NCBI RefSeq assembly: GCF_003149185.1
Contig: NZ_QGDO01000001.1
Span: forward strand, 248,001-312,000
Length of the DNA stretch: 64,000 nt
DNA from: Sediminitomix flava
GTDB taxonomy: Bacteria > Bacteroidota > Bacteroidia > Cytophagales > Flammeovirgaceae
Direction: 5' to 3'
The translations under genes and the position numbers were made by a program. The notes beneath the pieces were generated by a model, which did not search any database, was not told the DNA's origin, and saw only the letters and a list, made by a program, of their open reading frames with translations. Below are positions 46,569 through 56,017 of the stretch, in pieces. Each line of letters starts with the position of its first letter. The stretch's first letter is position 1.

Positions 46569-47144
46569 TTATTCACTTTTATCTATCAAAATAGAATTCA
46601 AATATTCTCTCATCTTTGGAGCAAAAAATTCCCTCCAGTCTTTTTCAGAAATCAAGTTACTTTTAGCGTTATTACAAAAGGGACATGCTAAAACTGAATT
46701 TTCAAAAGTATAACCTTCATTAGGATCAAGTTTTTCTATCTCTAAAGTTCCTTTTGAACGTTTTGATTTTTGATTGAGAGTCATATTTCCATCTCTAATT
46801 GATACAATTTTATATAATTCATCCTGAGATATTTGGCAATAATGACAACAGCCCTCTTGCTCATCATACCATACAAGTAGTTCGTTATAATTATCGAAAA
46901 GTTTCTTTCTTTCAACATTCCCATTTCTGTATTTTCTATACAGATCATCATATAGCTTAAAATACTCTCTTAGTTCATGAAGTTTCGAATGATTAATTTT
47001 AAGTTCATCAAGATAAAACTCTTCTATTTTTTGGTAGTTTTCTTTGGCTTGACCTTTCTCCCAATTTTTATAAGAATCTATCTTTACATATTCATGGATT
47101 CTTTTAGTGTAGCATAAATAAAAGTATCTATCATTTAGACTCAT
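46569..47144 (-). CDS. HNH-family nuclease-like protein
   Basis: A 191-aa protein. The C-terminal half has an HNH treble-clef outline: a first Cys pair (EGCCHYCQISQDELY, about 98-112), then GTLEIEKLDPNEGYTFENSV and ACPFCNNAKSNLIS with the second Cys pair and the Asn. The usual first His position is occupied by Lys (IEKL), as the basic residue is in the DR-I-D subgroup of HNH proteins from phages and restriction loci. The N-terminal half is helical (YQKIEEFYLDELKINHSKLH). It could be a DNA endonuclease or homing-type nuclease; catalytic competence is uncertain. Confidence 0.7.
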   Translation of the reverse strand: MSLNDRYFYLCYTKRIHEYVKIDSYKNWEKGQAKENYQKIEEFYLDELKINHSKLHELREYFKLYDDLYRKYRNGNVERKKLFDNYNELLVWYDEQEGCCHYCQISQDELYKIVSIRDGNMTLNQKSKRSKGTLEIEKLDPNEGYTFENSVLACPFCNNAKSNLISEKDWREFFAPKMREYLNSILIDKSE

Positions 47145-47330
47145 ATCTATATCATTTTATGAATTATAACAACTGAATATTTAAAACACTTCATCATATC
47201 CCAACATGATTGAAAGCATATATCAAGCTTCAATACATTTTAAGAGAATGAGTTACAGTTTGACTATATTCAATTCCTTAAAGACTTTGTGTGTTTAGAA
47301 ATTCAACATATTCTTTTCAGGTAAAGCCTT

Positions 47331-47726
47331 CTAACCTTTGTTCTTATCAAAGAAAATAAATACCTCAGGTTTTAATGCAAAAATTGAACTTAGTTTCTCT
47401 GCATTTTTTGGAGATATATCCAGTTTATGGTTAAGAACTTTACTGACGGTACTATTATGAACATTCATTTTATCTGCGAGTATCCTTATTGACATTTCAT
47501 GACATTCCATTAGGTACTTAATTAATTCAACAGGGTGTATATTACCTGGCTTGATAGATGATGTACGTTCATCATAATTTTGAATTAGCAATGTTAAAAA
47601 ATCAATCTCAATGAAGTCAACCTCTCCTCCTTCAGCCTCTATTGTAACTAACCTTTCTAATTTATTACAGTATGAATAATACTGCTCATCACTCTGGATA
47701 TAAGTATACATGTTCATTTCAGCCAT
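47331..47726 (-). CDS. HigA-like Xre regulator, no partner toxin
   Basis: I use the ATG at 47724-47726 (MAEMNMYTYIQSDEQYYSYC); the frame extends 5 codons upstream. It has 131 aa. The N-terminal acidic domain (ERLVTIEAEGGEVDFIEIDF) is followed by the HTH (HPVELIKYLMECHEMSIRIL, ADKMNVHNSTVSKVLNHKLD, ISPKNAEKLSSIFALKPEVF). This is the arrangement of HigA antitoxins. No HigB-like or other toxin gene lies adjacent, so it may be a solitary regulator or the leftover of a toxin-antitoxin pair. Confidence 0.7.
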   Translation of the reverse strand: MAEMNMYTYIQSDEQYYSYCNKLERLVTIEAEGGEVDFIEIDFLTLLIQNYDERTSSIKPGNIHPVELIKYLMECHEMSIRILADKMNVHNSTVSKVLNHKLDISPKNAEKLSSIFALKPEVFIFFDKNKG

Positions 47727-47986
47727 ATAGAATAAAATCATAAAGATTGGATATTTGATTTCATTGAAAAAAATATCTTAGTTAAACATAATCAATTAGG
47801 TACTAGTAAAGTAGAATACTTAATAAAAATCTCAAGATGTTCATTTGCCTCATAATTATTAGATGTCGCTTTTATTAAAGTTCTCGTATTATATGTTTAT
47901 TTTAAGTTCATTGACACTAAATCATCATTACCTAAGATTAGCCAAACTAATTGATTTAGAACTTTAAAAAGGAATGATCGTGTTAA

Positions 47987-48217
47987 ATGAATACTACAAT
48001 AAACAATAATGAAACAATGGGATATATAAAAGAGCCAGATGGTGTAACGTTTGTAGTAGAGAAAAGGACTCTATCAATTGAAGAAGAAAAATTACTAAAA
48101 GACTTCCTTAAGGGAAGTAAAGCAAGGAATAAAGGTTTCTTAAAACAATTTAAGGCAAGGAATAAAGATTTCTTAAAGCAGTTTAAGAATACAAGTTTTA
48201 CTTCTAAAAGGAAATAA
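47987..48217 (+). CDS. Small basic protein with an internal 11-residue repeat
   Basis: A 76-aa unrecognised protein. After an N-terminal part (EPDGVTFVVEKRTLSIEEEK) it contains the direct repeat KARNKGFLKQF / KARNKDFLKQF and a basic tail (FTSKRK). The DNA repeat is equally clear (bases about 48120-48185). It could be a small nucleic-acid-binding protein or a chance frame; the basic repeat and the start context make a real gene plausible. Confidence 0.45.
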   Translation: MNTTINNNETMGYIKEPDGVTFVVEKRTLSIEEEKLLKDFLKGSKARNKGFLKQFKARNKDFLKQFKNTSFTSKRK

Positions 48218-49293
48218 TTTTTAATATCACGTACACTTTAAGTTTTATTACAACTGATAGTTTTTTTATCATCAGAATATCATGGATAGTTTGTTAGAAA
48301 TGAAAAGAAGAACCTAAAAGCAAGAACATAGATATATGTCTCCAAGTTTTTTTATTCATGTACTCTAAAGTTTTTCGTAAAACCTTTCCATTCTTGCCTA
48401 ACAATTTTTTAGAAGCAGAATAGAAAAATGATTCTATATTTTTTAGTATAGATCTATTTATTTCAATTCAAGTCTTAATTTACAACTTTATTAATAATGG
48501 CTTAACTGAGAAATTCTTTCAAAAAAGCATCATAAAATCCTATAACTCCTTTTTTTTATCTCCCATACTCCTTAATTAGAAGTATCTTTTCAAATTCGGA
48601 GAAAAAAATATCAATTTGTTAATTAGAAGTCATTACATATTACTTCAATGATGTTTGTTATTCCTTTTTCAAAGAAAAACTACCCCGAGTCCTAAATTCT
48701 TTTTTTTTGAAAAAAGTAAATATGAGGATAGATATCAGCTTGTTGAAATCATTCTGGATAAGATTGTAGAAATAGCAGACCGTTGACTTGTTCAAAGTCC
48801 GGTTTACATTCTCCACTTTATACGAATTTTGTAAATACAAGACGTTCTCTTTTATACCTTTAAATATATGTGATGTAATCGTCTCAAAACGGTAAATAGT
48901 ATGACGAATTTACTGTATTAACTATGCTTGTAATAAACTTTCAATAGCCCACTATAAAGCTTAATATAGATTAGTACAGATATGAAATAAGTGCATTATC
49001 AAAGTATTTATTAAATGTTAAGTCTAATCAGAAAAGGGGTTTATATCATTCTATGACTCTATAAGCTCCCCGATTTCAAAAAGTGTCCTATATATGCCCT
49101 GAGAGTGTAAAAATTTTGAAAATTTTCACATTATTAAAGATCGAGTCTCATTCGGAAATAATTGTCGTTTTGAGGAAAGTGTATTTTCTTCAATTAGGAT
49201 TCATCTAAGGCAGGGTTTGAAAAATTGCCAAAAACAAGGAAATAGAATGTCATCTTACTTAATAGGAAAACGACATCTATTTCCTCGATTTTT
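48218..49293. other. 1.08-kb gap without a credible gene
   Basis: AT-rich, with only short frames lacking coding character. A solitary CRISPR-repeat-like string at 48873-48905 is the only notable item. It may hold promoters, an origin or decayed genes. Confidence 0.5.
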
Positions 49294-52200
49294 CTATTTT
49301 TTGTTGTGTTCGTTCAACAGCGCCAACACACAATCTTCATTTTTTTCAAAATCGTTGCATGGTAGGTAAGCACTGATCCATTTTCGATAGGTTTCAGTGA
49401 TAGGTTTTTTCTTTTTTTCAAAAGTTTTTTGCAATTCCTTCACTCTTTTTTCAAAATCATTCTGATTTATGTAACCGCCAACGAGGTTTTCTCGAAGGTC
49501 TGACAATGCCACATTGTGTTCCTTATGCAGACTACTCAACTCAAAGCTGAACTCTGTCAAAATCTTTCTACCGTTTTGACGCATAAGTATCTTGTCTTCC
49601 CCAACCGTGTCTTTTATAGATTCAAGTATTTCGCTCAATACCAGCCTTAGTTCGGGGCGAAATCTCAATTGTGCCATCCCTTCAAAAACTAGTTCCTTGA
49701 CGATCTTACCCCCCATACGCTCTGTAGTATCACTGCTTCGCATAATACGCCCAATTATCTGTTTTAACATCCCTGCCTTCGCCTTATGAGGGTGTTGAAT
49801 CCCCTTTTCAAGACATCCCACAAGGCTTTCCGTGAGGTCTGAGATGTTTAATGTGAGAGTGAGTGTCTCATTGTAATTCCTGCCCACGAGTGCGGTACTT
49901 GAGTTAATATAGGTCAGCAAATTACCCGAATGATTAACATCTTCAATTACACTTTCTGCTGTAATCAATTTATCAGATACATCTGAAAGGATATAGCCAT
50001 TGAACCCATCGACTTTTTCAATCATGTGCTTTCGTGCGCATATAAACAGCGTGTCATTGCACTCTGTTGACTTTTGACAAATATTCTTGGGTGCAAGTAG
50101 TGTTCGGTGATCTCCTGTCTCTTTGAAGTTGATCAGTAGCTGATCTATGGAGGTTACCTTTGTTTCCAGCCGTGTGATCTCTCGATCAGGTACAGGCGTT
50201 GCACTTAATCGGGTGCTTTTGTCGAAAAGCGTGCTATCCTTTTTGAGAGCGATATGCCATAACCCATTCCCCTTCTCAATTGATCGTTGAAGTTGTCCTC
50301 TTTTGAATTCTTGAGTTTCTTCGTCCAATACAGGCTTATTATAGTAGAAAGGCTTAAAAAATAGCACTTTCCCTGCCGAGATGTGATTATAAAGGATTTC
50401 ATAAAACTCCTCGTATAAAGCGTCTTCGCTCCCCATACTTTGAAGATAGGCTTGCTTGAACTTTTCATAGCCTTCATGTCTCCATGTGGCAGAGTACACA
50501 TCCAGCATTTGTGTGTCGTTGGTCATACCCTGCCATGCTTCGGCAGGGGTGAGTTCGATACACTCGTCGAACAGGTATTTTCTGTCAAGTCTGTCATTGA
50601 ATTTTGTAAGCACTTCGGGTTTGAAGGTGTCACGGGTTTGATCTCGGTACGAGAAACTTTGAAAGCAGAAAGACAATTGCTCTGTAAAGTGACATTTCAC
50701 CTCCTCTTGCTCTTCGTCTTCGTTGCTTTCACCTTCTGATGACGGTATTGTATGTGTAAGCTTTGCGTATTCGGCATCCGTAATAGCTGAAAGCCTTTTG
50801 AAATCATCAGATTTGCATATCGAGAAGGTGTTGTGCAGTTTATTGAATTCATACGCATGTTCGAGCTGTACAACCTCATAGCGGTTGAAGAGGTGCTCTT
50901 CGTCCACAATTGAGTGTTCAATTATTGATTGAAAGGCATTCAGCCTAGACACATACTTCGGTAGAAAAGACTCCGATAAGTAGGCATGCGTAGTGATCAC
51001 TAGCTTTGCATTTTCAAGCATGCTGATGTCTGAAGTTGCCATGAACTTGATAACACCGAGTTCAGCCATGGTACTTTGTACCGATTTTGGGTCAATCTTC
51101 ACTTGATACTCTGAGGATAAGGCATCTATACTCGCACGAATCATGTCTTTGTAGACCGAATGTATTGTCTCTTTCGAATGAACAAACAATACAGAGACTT
51201 CACCTCGTAAAGCCCATTCCAGTAAAGCACTACCTGAAGCATACGTTTTACCTGAGCCTGTTGGTGCTTCAAGCGTTGTGTCAGGCTGTATCTGTCTTTT
51301 GATCTCAAGCGTTTTGTTTGCATACACCTGTAGGGCAGACTTTGCTAGTGCCTGCTTTACTTGCAAAACTATTTGTTGTACTTGAAGATAAGTCTCCTCA
51401 GAGATTCTGTGTACGATATCAGAAGAGTAGCCATCACCTGTTTCTGTATGGAAGTGCATTTTGAAGTATTCGTATTCACCTAGGACAGATACTTTACCCT
51501 TGTCAAGAATTTGTTTTGCCGTGTGCTTTTTACTGTATACCCTGCCACTTAACATATCTACAGTTTCTGTACCATCGTCAAGAATGAGATAAAGGCGTTG
51601 CGTTTCGGTATTGTGTGACCACTTCAACCCCTTGAGGTCTGCGCCTACTAATAGACTTCCTATCTTAGTTCCTGCATCACTATTAGTCGTTTTTACGCTA
51701 CTTGGACAGGTAGAGTCAAGCGGTGTAAAGGTGAAATATGGGGAAAGCTTTTTGATGTTGGGCTTGGTCAATTTCAGTACTTTTTTCTGTACCGTATTAT
51801 AACCACTGAGGCAGAGCACTCCTTGAGCAGGGAGTTCTGTAATAGAAAGTGTTTGCCTAACATCCTCTGACATATCTTCTTCTATTTCCTTGACCTCAAT
51901 ATGATAAGGTGAAGGCATTGTTGCTAAAACCCTCATGCGTCCCTTTGCTCTGTTTTCTTCACTGTATACGTGAAAATGCTTTTCAAAGAGTTTTCGTAGG
52001 TCTTTTGGAAGATCGTCAGGATGGGTACAGTCAAAATCTAACCAGACGGATTTTCCTTCTTCTACAGGTAGTGAATAACCATACATGCTTCTGTTCGACT
52101 CGTACGTCTCATGTATTTCATCGATTCCGTATCCCATCCCTTTTAAATTGTATATTTTCTTCTGCTGACCGCCAGAATAATTCGCAATGAGTTCTAGTGG

Positions 52201-54240
52201 GAACTCTGTCGACGTGATGATATTTGCATCAACAAGCTCTTGATAAGGTGTGAGGTTCTTGTAGTCAAAATTAAGAGGTTTCTGGGTATCAAATAGTCTG
52301 TTAAGCACCTTTGCATTCAAAAACGTTTCTGCCTTAGCAAGTGTATCATCTGCTGTATGAGTCGCATTGATATTCTGCGACTTGTTGCTGTACTTAAACT
52401 TTCTTCCACTCCCTTGTGAGAGAGTTGGATAAGTTCCCGAATATGTCCAGAGCCCTGCCTTTGAGCTTAACAACAGCTCTAACTCTTCTGATGAAAGTTG
52501 AATATTCTCACGAATCAACTCTAAGACAGGGGCAGGGAATTGTGAGCGATAAGGGTCTTTTGTTTGCCAAATGCCCTTCGCTTTAATGCGTTTATCATCC
52601 CCCACGGATTCCACAGCAAAGTAATTGTTGACATTGATCACATGCATCATCTCATACTCTGTAATCTCAAGAGGTATACTGTACGCCTTCCCAGCCTCGG
52701 ATGTGAATTTCTCAAAGTCTAGTGCTCCTCGCTTACACATGATTGTAATACCATCAGTGTTCGTCTGTAGAAGCTTCATTTCCCCTTCCAGCAAACTGTT
52801 GACATAGTAGATAAGAGCCGTAATGAAATATTGTCCCGTTAAGCAGGTCATCAAGTTACCTTTAGGCACACACAGTGACGAATATTCAGCATTCGTCAAA
52901 CCAAACAAGCTGTTGATGACGATCTTTTTGAGTTGAGCTTGCTGTGCCCATTTCTCTTCCTCTTCAATATTGCCCGCCTTTTTCGCTTGTTTAGCTTTCG
53001 CCTTAGCATCTAGTCGATCTGCAATCAACTGCTTGAGTATATCCGTAGAGAAATGAGACGTTTTGCCAAATACCATCGGTATAAAATTGGCTATCAGTAA
53101 AGGGTAAAATGAACCAAAGTCGATATCAACGATCTGCCATTCATCGTCACTCACAAACAAGCCCTTCTCTTCAGCATGTAAACCTCCTCGCTTGAACTTG
53201 TGCTCAACCCCCTTGATCGAGTAAAGAAATTCGTCCGATTTGCCTGTGCTGAATTTCATTTTAGCTTCCATGCTTTGAACGATACTTTCGGCAGTGCTCC
53301 CCTCGAAGAAAGCTTTTAGGTCGGCAGAGATAAGGTCTGTACCAGGAACTTTTATGTCCGTTATAGAGTAACTACCAACCTTTACTCCAACAGCGTTCGC
53401 CTCGGTGGGAAAGAGCTTATTAATTACAGAGTTAATCGATAGCAGGGTACTGAGTTGATATGACTTCCCTTGATCGAGAAGCAATTGTTCGTGTCCTTGC
53501 AACTTCGGCAGGGTATACTTCTTGAACATTTCAACAGTTACCAAGACATCCTTCTTCAAGTAATCAAGCAGAGTTGTGCGCTCATCTTCCGTCTCTACGT
53601 CCTTGTCAAACGCAGGAATGTCGATATAGCCCTGCCCGATACTATCAGCAAAGTGTTTAAGGGTTGCAAAAGTACCCGAATTGTCCATCATGCGTTTGCC
53701 CTCCCCAGAGGCTTCTATTGCATGCGAACATATTTTCTTGAAGACATGAAGAGCTGTTTTTTCAGTTTGTAGGTACTTCAGTAACCTAGCTAGTTGCTGT
53801 GCTTTAGGTTGAGTCATGTTGGCACAAAAGCCAAATTCACGTTTGAGGCGGTAGCGTGTACCTGTTTTAGTTCGAGTCTGTTCAAAAAAGGTAGACAGGT
53901 CTGAAAGGTTGCACTCAAACTCCTTGAATGCCTCTGGGTTGAGCTGAAAGTCATTGATGAATTCCCCCGTCAATGTCTTACCTTGCTTGTAGTGAACGTA
54001 ATTGATCATTAAGGTCGTGACATCAACAATTACATTATGCCCGACTAGAAAAGGCATGGTGTCAAGGCTTGCAAGATATTCTACCCACTGACCAATCTGA
54101 ATAGCACCTTCAAAGGTTTTGTAGTCACCAGAGCTAAATTGATAGGCTCCTGCAATATTGATGTTTTTATAGAATTCAGAGTCGAAGACAATCGCTTCGA
54201 TCTTCGTAGCGGATTGTAGTTTTGTAATGTTATGTTTCAT
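49294..54240 (-). CDS. Giant fusion: family-B DNA polymerase with proofreading exonuclease plus SF2 helicase
   Basis: I prefer the ATG at 54238-54240 (MKHNITKLQSATKIEAIVFD), giving 1,648 aa; a non-ATG start lies 15 codons upstream. Numbering here includes those 15 residues. The 3'-5' exonuclease motifs are Asp35/Glu37 (VFDSEFYK), Asn84-Asp88 (VGHNVIVDV) and Tyr242-Asp246 (DYLKKDV). Polymerase motif A is Asp389 (DIDFGSFYPLL), B is Lys454/Asn458 (KIVINSLFGLT), and C is QTNTDGITI (Asp511; its first Asp is Asn509). Residues 742-792 have a DxD-containing strand (VWLDFDCTH), of uncertain nature. The SF2 helicase has Lys1013 (APTGSGKTYA), DEEH 1128-1131, LSATP and QIIGRIMR (1509-1516). It is probably the replicase of the island. 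Its DNA is more GC-rich than its neighbours'. Confidence 0.88.
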   Translation of the reverse strand: MKHNITKLQSATKIEAIVFDSEFYKNINIAGAYQFSSGDYKTFEGAIQIGQWVEYLASLDTMPFLVGHNVIVDVTTLMINYVHYKQGKTLTGEFINDFQLNPEAFKEFECNLSDLSTFFEQTRTKTGTRYRLKREFGFCANMTQPKAQQLARLLKYLQTEKTALHVFKKICSHAIEASGEGKRMMDNSGTFATLKHFADSIGQGYIDIPAFDKDVETEDERTTLLDYLKKDVLVTVEMFKKYTLPKLQGHEQLLLDQGKSYQLSTLLSINSVINKLFPTEANAVGVKVGSYSITDIKVPGTDLISADLKAFFEGSTAESIVQSMEAKMKFSTGKSDEFLYSIKGVEHKFKRGGLHAEEKGLFVSDDEWQIVDIDFGSFYPLLIANFIPMVFGKTSHFSTDILKQLIADRLDAKAKAKQAKKAGNIEEEEKWAQQAQLKKIVINSLFGLTNAEYSSLCVPKGNLMTCLTGQYFITALIYYVNSLLEGEMKLLQTNTDGITIMCKRGALDFEKFTSEAGKAYSIPLEITEYEMMHVINVNNYFAVESVGDDKRIKAKGIWQTKDPYRSQFPAPVLELIRENIQLSSEELELLLSSKAGLWTYSGTYPTLSQGSGRKFKYSNKSQNINATHTADDTLAKAETFLNAKVLNRLFDTQKPLNFDYKNLTPYQELVDANIITSTEFPLELIANYSGGQQKKIYNLKGMGYGIDEIHETYESNRSMYGYSLPVEEGKSVWLDFDCTHPDDLPKDLRKLFEKHFHVYSEENRAKGRMRVLATMPSPYHIEVKEIEEDMSEDVRQTLSITELPAQGVLCLSGYNTVQKKVLKLTKPNIKKLSPYFTFTPLDSTCPSSVKTTNSDAGTKIGSLLVGADLKGLKWSHNTETQRLYLILDDGTETVDMLSGRVYSKKHTAKQILDKGKVSVLGEYEYFKMHFHTETGDGYSSDIVHRISEETYLQVQQIVLQVKQALAKSALQVYANKTLEIKRQIQPDTTLEAPTGSGKTYASGSALLEWALRGEVSVLFVHSKETIHSVYKDMIRASIDALSSEYQVKIDPKSVQSTMAELGVIKFMATSDISMLENAKLVITTHAYLSESFLPKYVSRLNAFQSIIEHSIVDEEHLFNRYEVVQLEHAYEFNKLHNTFSICKSDDFKRLSAITDAEYAKLTHTIPSSEGESNEDEEQEEVKCHFTEQLSFCFQSFSYRDQTRDTFKPEVLTKFNDRLDRKYLFDECIELTPAEAWQGMTNDTQMLDVYSATWRHEGYEKFKQAYLQSMGSEDALYEEFYEILYNHISAGKVLFFKPFYYNKPVLDEETQEFKRGQLQRSIEKGNGLWHIALKKDSTLFDKSTRLSATPVPDREITRLETKVTSIDQLLINFKETGDHRTLLAPKNICQKSTECNDTLFICARKHMIEKVDGFNGYILSDVSDKLITAESVIEDVNHSGNLLTYINSSTALVGRNYNETLTLTLNISDLTESLVGCLEKGIQHPHKAKAGMLKQIIGRIMRSSDTTERMGGKIVKELVFEGMAQLRFRPELRLVLSEILESIKDTVGEDKILMRQNGRKILTEFSFELSSLHKEHNVALSDLRENLVGGYINQNDFEKRVKELQKTFEKKKKPITETYRKWISAYLPCNDFEKNEDCVLALLNEHNKK

Positions 54241-54640
54241 ATGTAGGGAGTAGAAACCTTGACTCAAATGAAAAACCCTTACCAAAAAAAAAAGATAAAA
54301 ACAACGCTAATTAACTGATATTCAAATGAATTAAATTTTAAAAAAATTATTTTATCACATTAATGGTGTATTTACACACCTGTCTGGGTATATGGCTTAA
54401 CTTGTTGGGAGTACGGTTTGATTGACTCGGTATGTCGTATGACAATTTATCTTTCCGCATTCTATCTGCCAGTCTTGGAATATCAGTACCTACTTGATTG
54501 CCTTGTTTTGTTCTAATCAATAGGTTAAAAGTGTTAGTGTCTATTTAATTGATATTTTTTTCCTTCTCACCTTTTTCTTTCGTTGAAAGGTATCTATTCC
54601 ATAGCGATGAACATTTTCATAATTTAAAATCGCTAAAACA
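54241..54640. other. 400-bp gap between divergent polymerase and integrase genes
   Basis: No gene is seen. It should hold the divergent promoters of the polymerase-helicase and of the second integrase. The leftmost 45 bp could encode an N-terminal extension of the polymerase from a TTG start. Confidence 0.55.
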
Positions 54641-55903
54641 ATGGCTATTTCAATTTACTTTCAACTAGGCAAAAAAGAGGATAAAAAAGGGAAGGATTAT
54701 GTTTGTATGACAGTATACAAAGGTAGAGGTAAGCAATTCTCTTGTGCAACAGGTTATAAAATACATCCAAAAAATTGGGATGCAGAAAATCAAATTGCAA
54801 GACGTAGAGCAGAAGATGCACGAGTCATTAACTCGCACCTCGATCTTCGAAAAGATGATATTGAGGATATTTATATAAAAGAACTCGAAGCAAATTTGAT
54901 TGACTGGGATACCTTCAAGGCAAAAGCAAAATTTATTGCTCACAAGAAGAATAAGGGGAAAGTGTTTAACTTAAGCTCTACCCAAATCAAAAGTAAACAA
55001 GACTTCTTTCAAGTATGTGAAGCCTTCCTTGACATCAAAGGTAAGATATATTCCCGAAACACTATAAAAGGATATGAAGACCTTTTTTCAAAACTAAAAG
55101 AGTTTGAAGCAGAGAAAGAAACCAATATTATCTTCTCACAAATCACCTTACCTTGGTTTGATCAGGTTATTAACTTTCTCATAGATAGTCAACTCATGAA
55201 TTCATCTATTAACAACCATCTCAAGAACTTGAAAGCGTTTTTGAATTGGGCATCCGATAGAGGCTATTACCAAAAAAGATTTGACTTTACTAAGATCGGA
55301 AAGCTTCCTGAATCAGAGGGAGATACAATAGCTCTAAATAAAAAAGAGCTATTGAGACTGTATGAAATAGACCTTTCTGCTTTCCCTCACTTAGAGCCGG
55401 TTAGAGATGTGTTTTGCTTTTTATGCTTTACACTGCAACGTTACCAGTCATATAAAGACTATTCTCCCGATCAGATAATGAATAACGGGACTACTTGGGC
55501 TGCACAATGTGGGAAAGTATACGGTATTGCCTACGTCCCTTTAAATCTGTTTGATCACAGGGCTAAACACATTCTTGAAAAATACAATTATACTCTTCCA
55601 GAATATGCCGATGGATACTTGAACAAAGAGATCAAGAAAATATGTGAGATGGCAGGGATCAATGAAAAGGTTTTTGTCTCTAAGCGAATAGGAAATAGGG
55701 AAATAGGCATCTATAAATACAAATATGAAGTCATTTCATGCCATAGTGCACGTCGAACAGGAGTATCGTTAGCATCAGAGTTTTTGACACTTCCACAAAT
55801 TCAGAAAATCACTAAACATAAAAGCTTGAAAACATTACAAAAGTATATCAATATTGACCGTGAAAGTCTAAAAAATCACTGCACAAGAGTCACCTTATAT
55901 TAA
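54641..55903 (+). CDS. Second tyrosine recombinase/integrase (Bacteroidota type)
   Basis: A 420-aa paralogue of the integrase at 31210 with the same three-part layout: arm-binding domain, SAM-like core-binding domain (FFQVCEAFLDIKGKIYSRNT), catalytic domain. Catalytic residues are kept: Arg in FTLQRYQSYK, His and Arg in CHSARRTGVSL, His in TKHKSLKTL, and Tyr in QKYINID. It is clearly diverged from the first copy, so this is not a recent duplication. It may work with the first, or belong to an older element merged into the island. A terminator follows 7 bp after the stop. Confidence 0.94.
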   Translation: MAISIYFQLGKKEDKKGKDYVCMTVYKGRGKQFSCATGYKIHPKNWDAENQIARRRAEDARVINSHLDLRKDDIEDIYIKELEANLIDWDTFKAKAKFIAHKKNKGKVFNLSSTQIKSKQDFFQVCEAFLDIKGKIYSRNTIKGYEDLFSKLKEFEAEKETNIIFSQITLPWFDQVINFLIDSQLMNSSINNHLKNLKAFLNWASDRGYYQKRFDFTKIGKLPESEGDTIALNKKELLRLYEIDLSAFPHLEPVRDVFCFLCFTLQRYQSYKDYSPDQIMNNGTTWAAQCGKVYGIAYVPLNLFDHRAKHILEKYNYTLPEYADGYLNKEIKKICEMAGINEKVFVSKRIGNREIGIYKYKYEVISCHSARRTGVSLASEFLTLPQIQKITKHKSLKTLQKYINIDRESLKNHCTRVTLY

Positions 55904-55909
55904 GTCGTG

Positions 55910-55942
55910 AATGGAGCTTCGATACGGAGTTCCATTTTTTTT
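55910..55942 (+). terminator. Terminator of the second integrase gene
   Basis: The arms AATGGAGCT and AGTTCCATT (one G-U pair) are followed by eight T. Confidence 0.88.
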
Positions 55943-55990
55943 GAAATTTCTTTTACCCTGCCTTTTTTAATTGCTTTAACCTATCTATTC

Positions 55991-56017
55991 CATACTGTAT
56001 CAACTTAAAACAGTATG
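55991..56017 (+). promoter_or_regulatory. Inverted repeat covering the start codon of the multi-HTH gene
   Basis: The perfect 8-bp arms CATACTGT and ACAGTATG are 11 bases apart; the right arm contains the ATG (56015-56017). This could be an autoregulatory operator or an mRNA hairpin hiding the start. Confidence 0.55.

Noticed and set aside
48658-48840. A 60-aa minus-strand open frame in the gene-free stretch
   Set aside because: Low-complexity, AT-driven composition, no plausible start context and no domain.
44299-49293. cas1, cas2 or cas4 genes downstream of the array
   Set aside because: Every credible frame in this stretch was examined; none shows integrase-fold Cas1, ferredoxin-like Cas2 or Cas4 nuclease motifs.
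54241-54285. N-terminal extension of the polymerase-helicase from a TTG codon
   Set aside because: The ATG at 54238-54240 is closer to the conserved exonuclease start, and the extra 15 residues add no recognisable feature.
48218-54640. A second att pair marking a nested element around the second integrase
   Set aside because: No copy of the 50-bp core or other long direct repeat was noticed flanking it; a systematic repeat search was not possible by eye.
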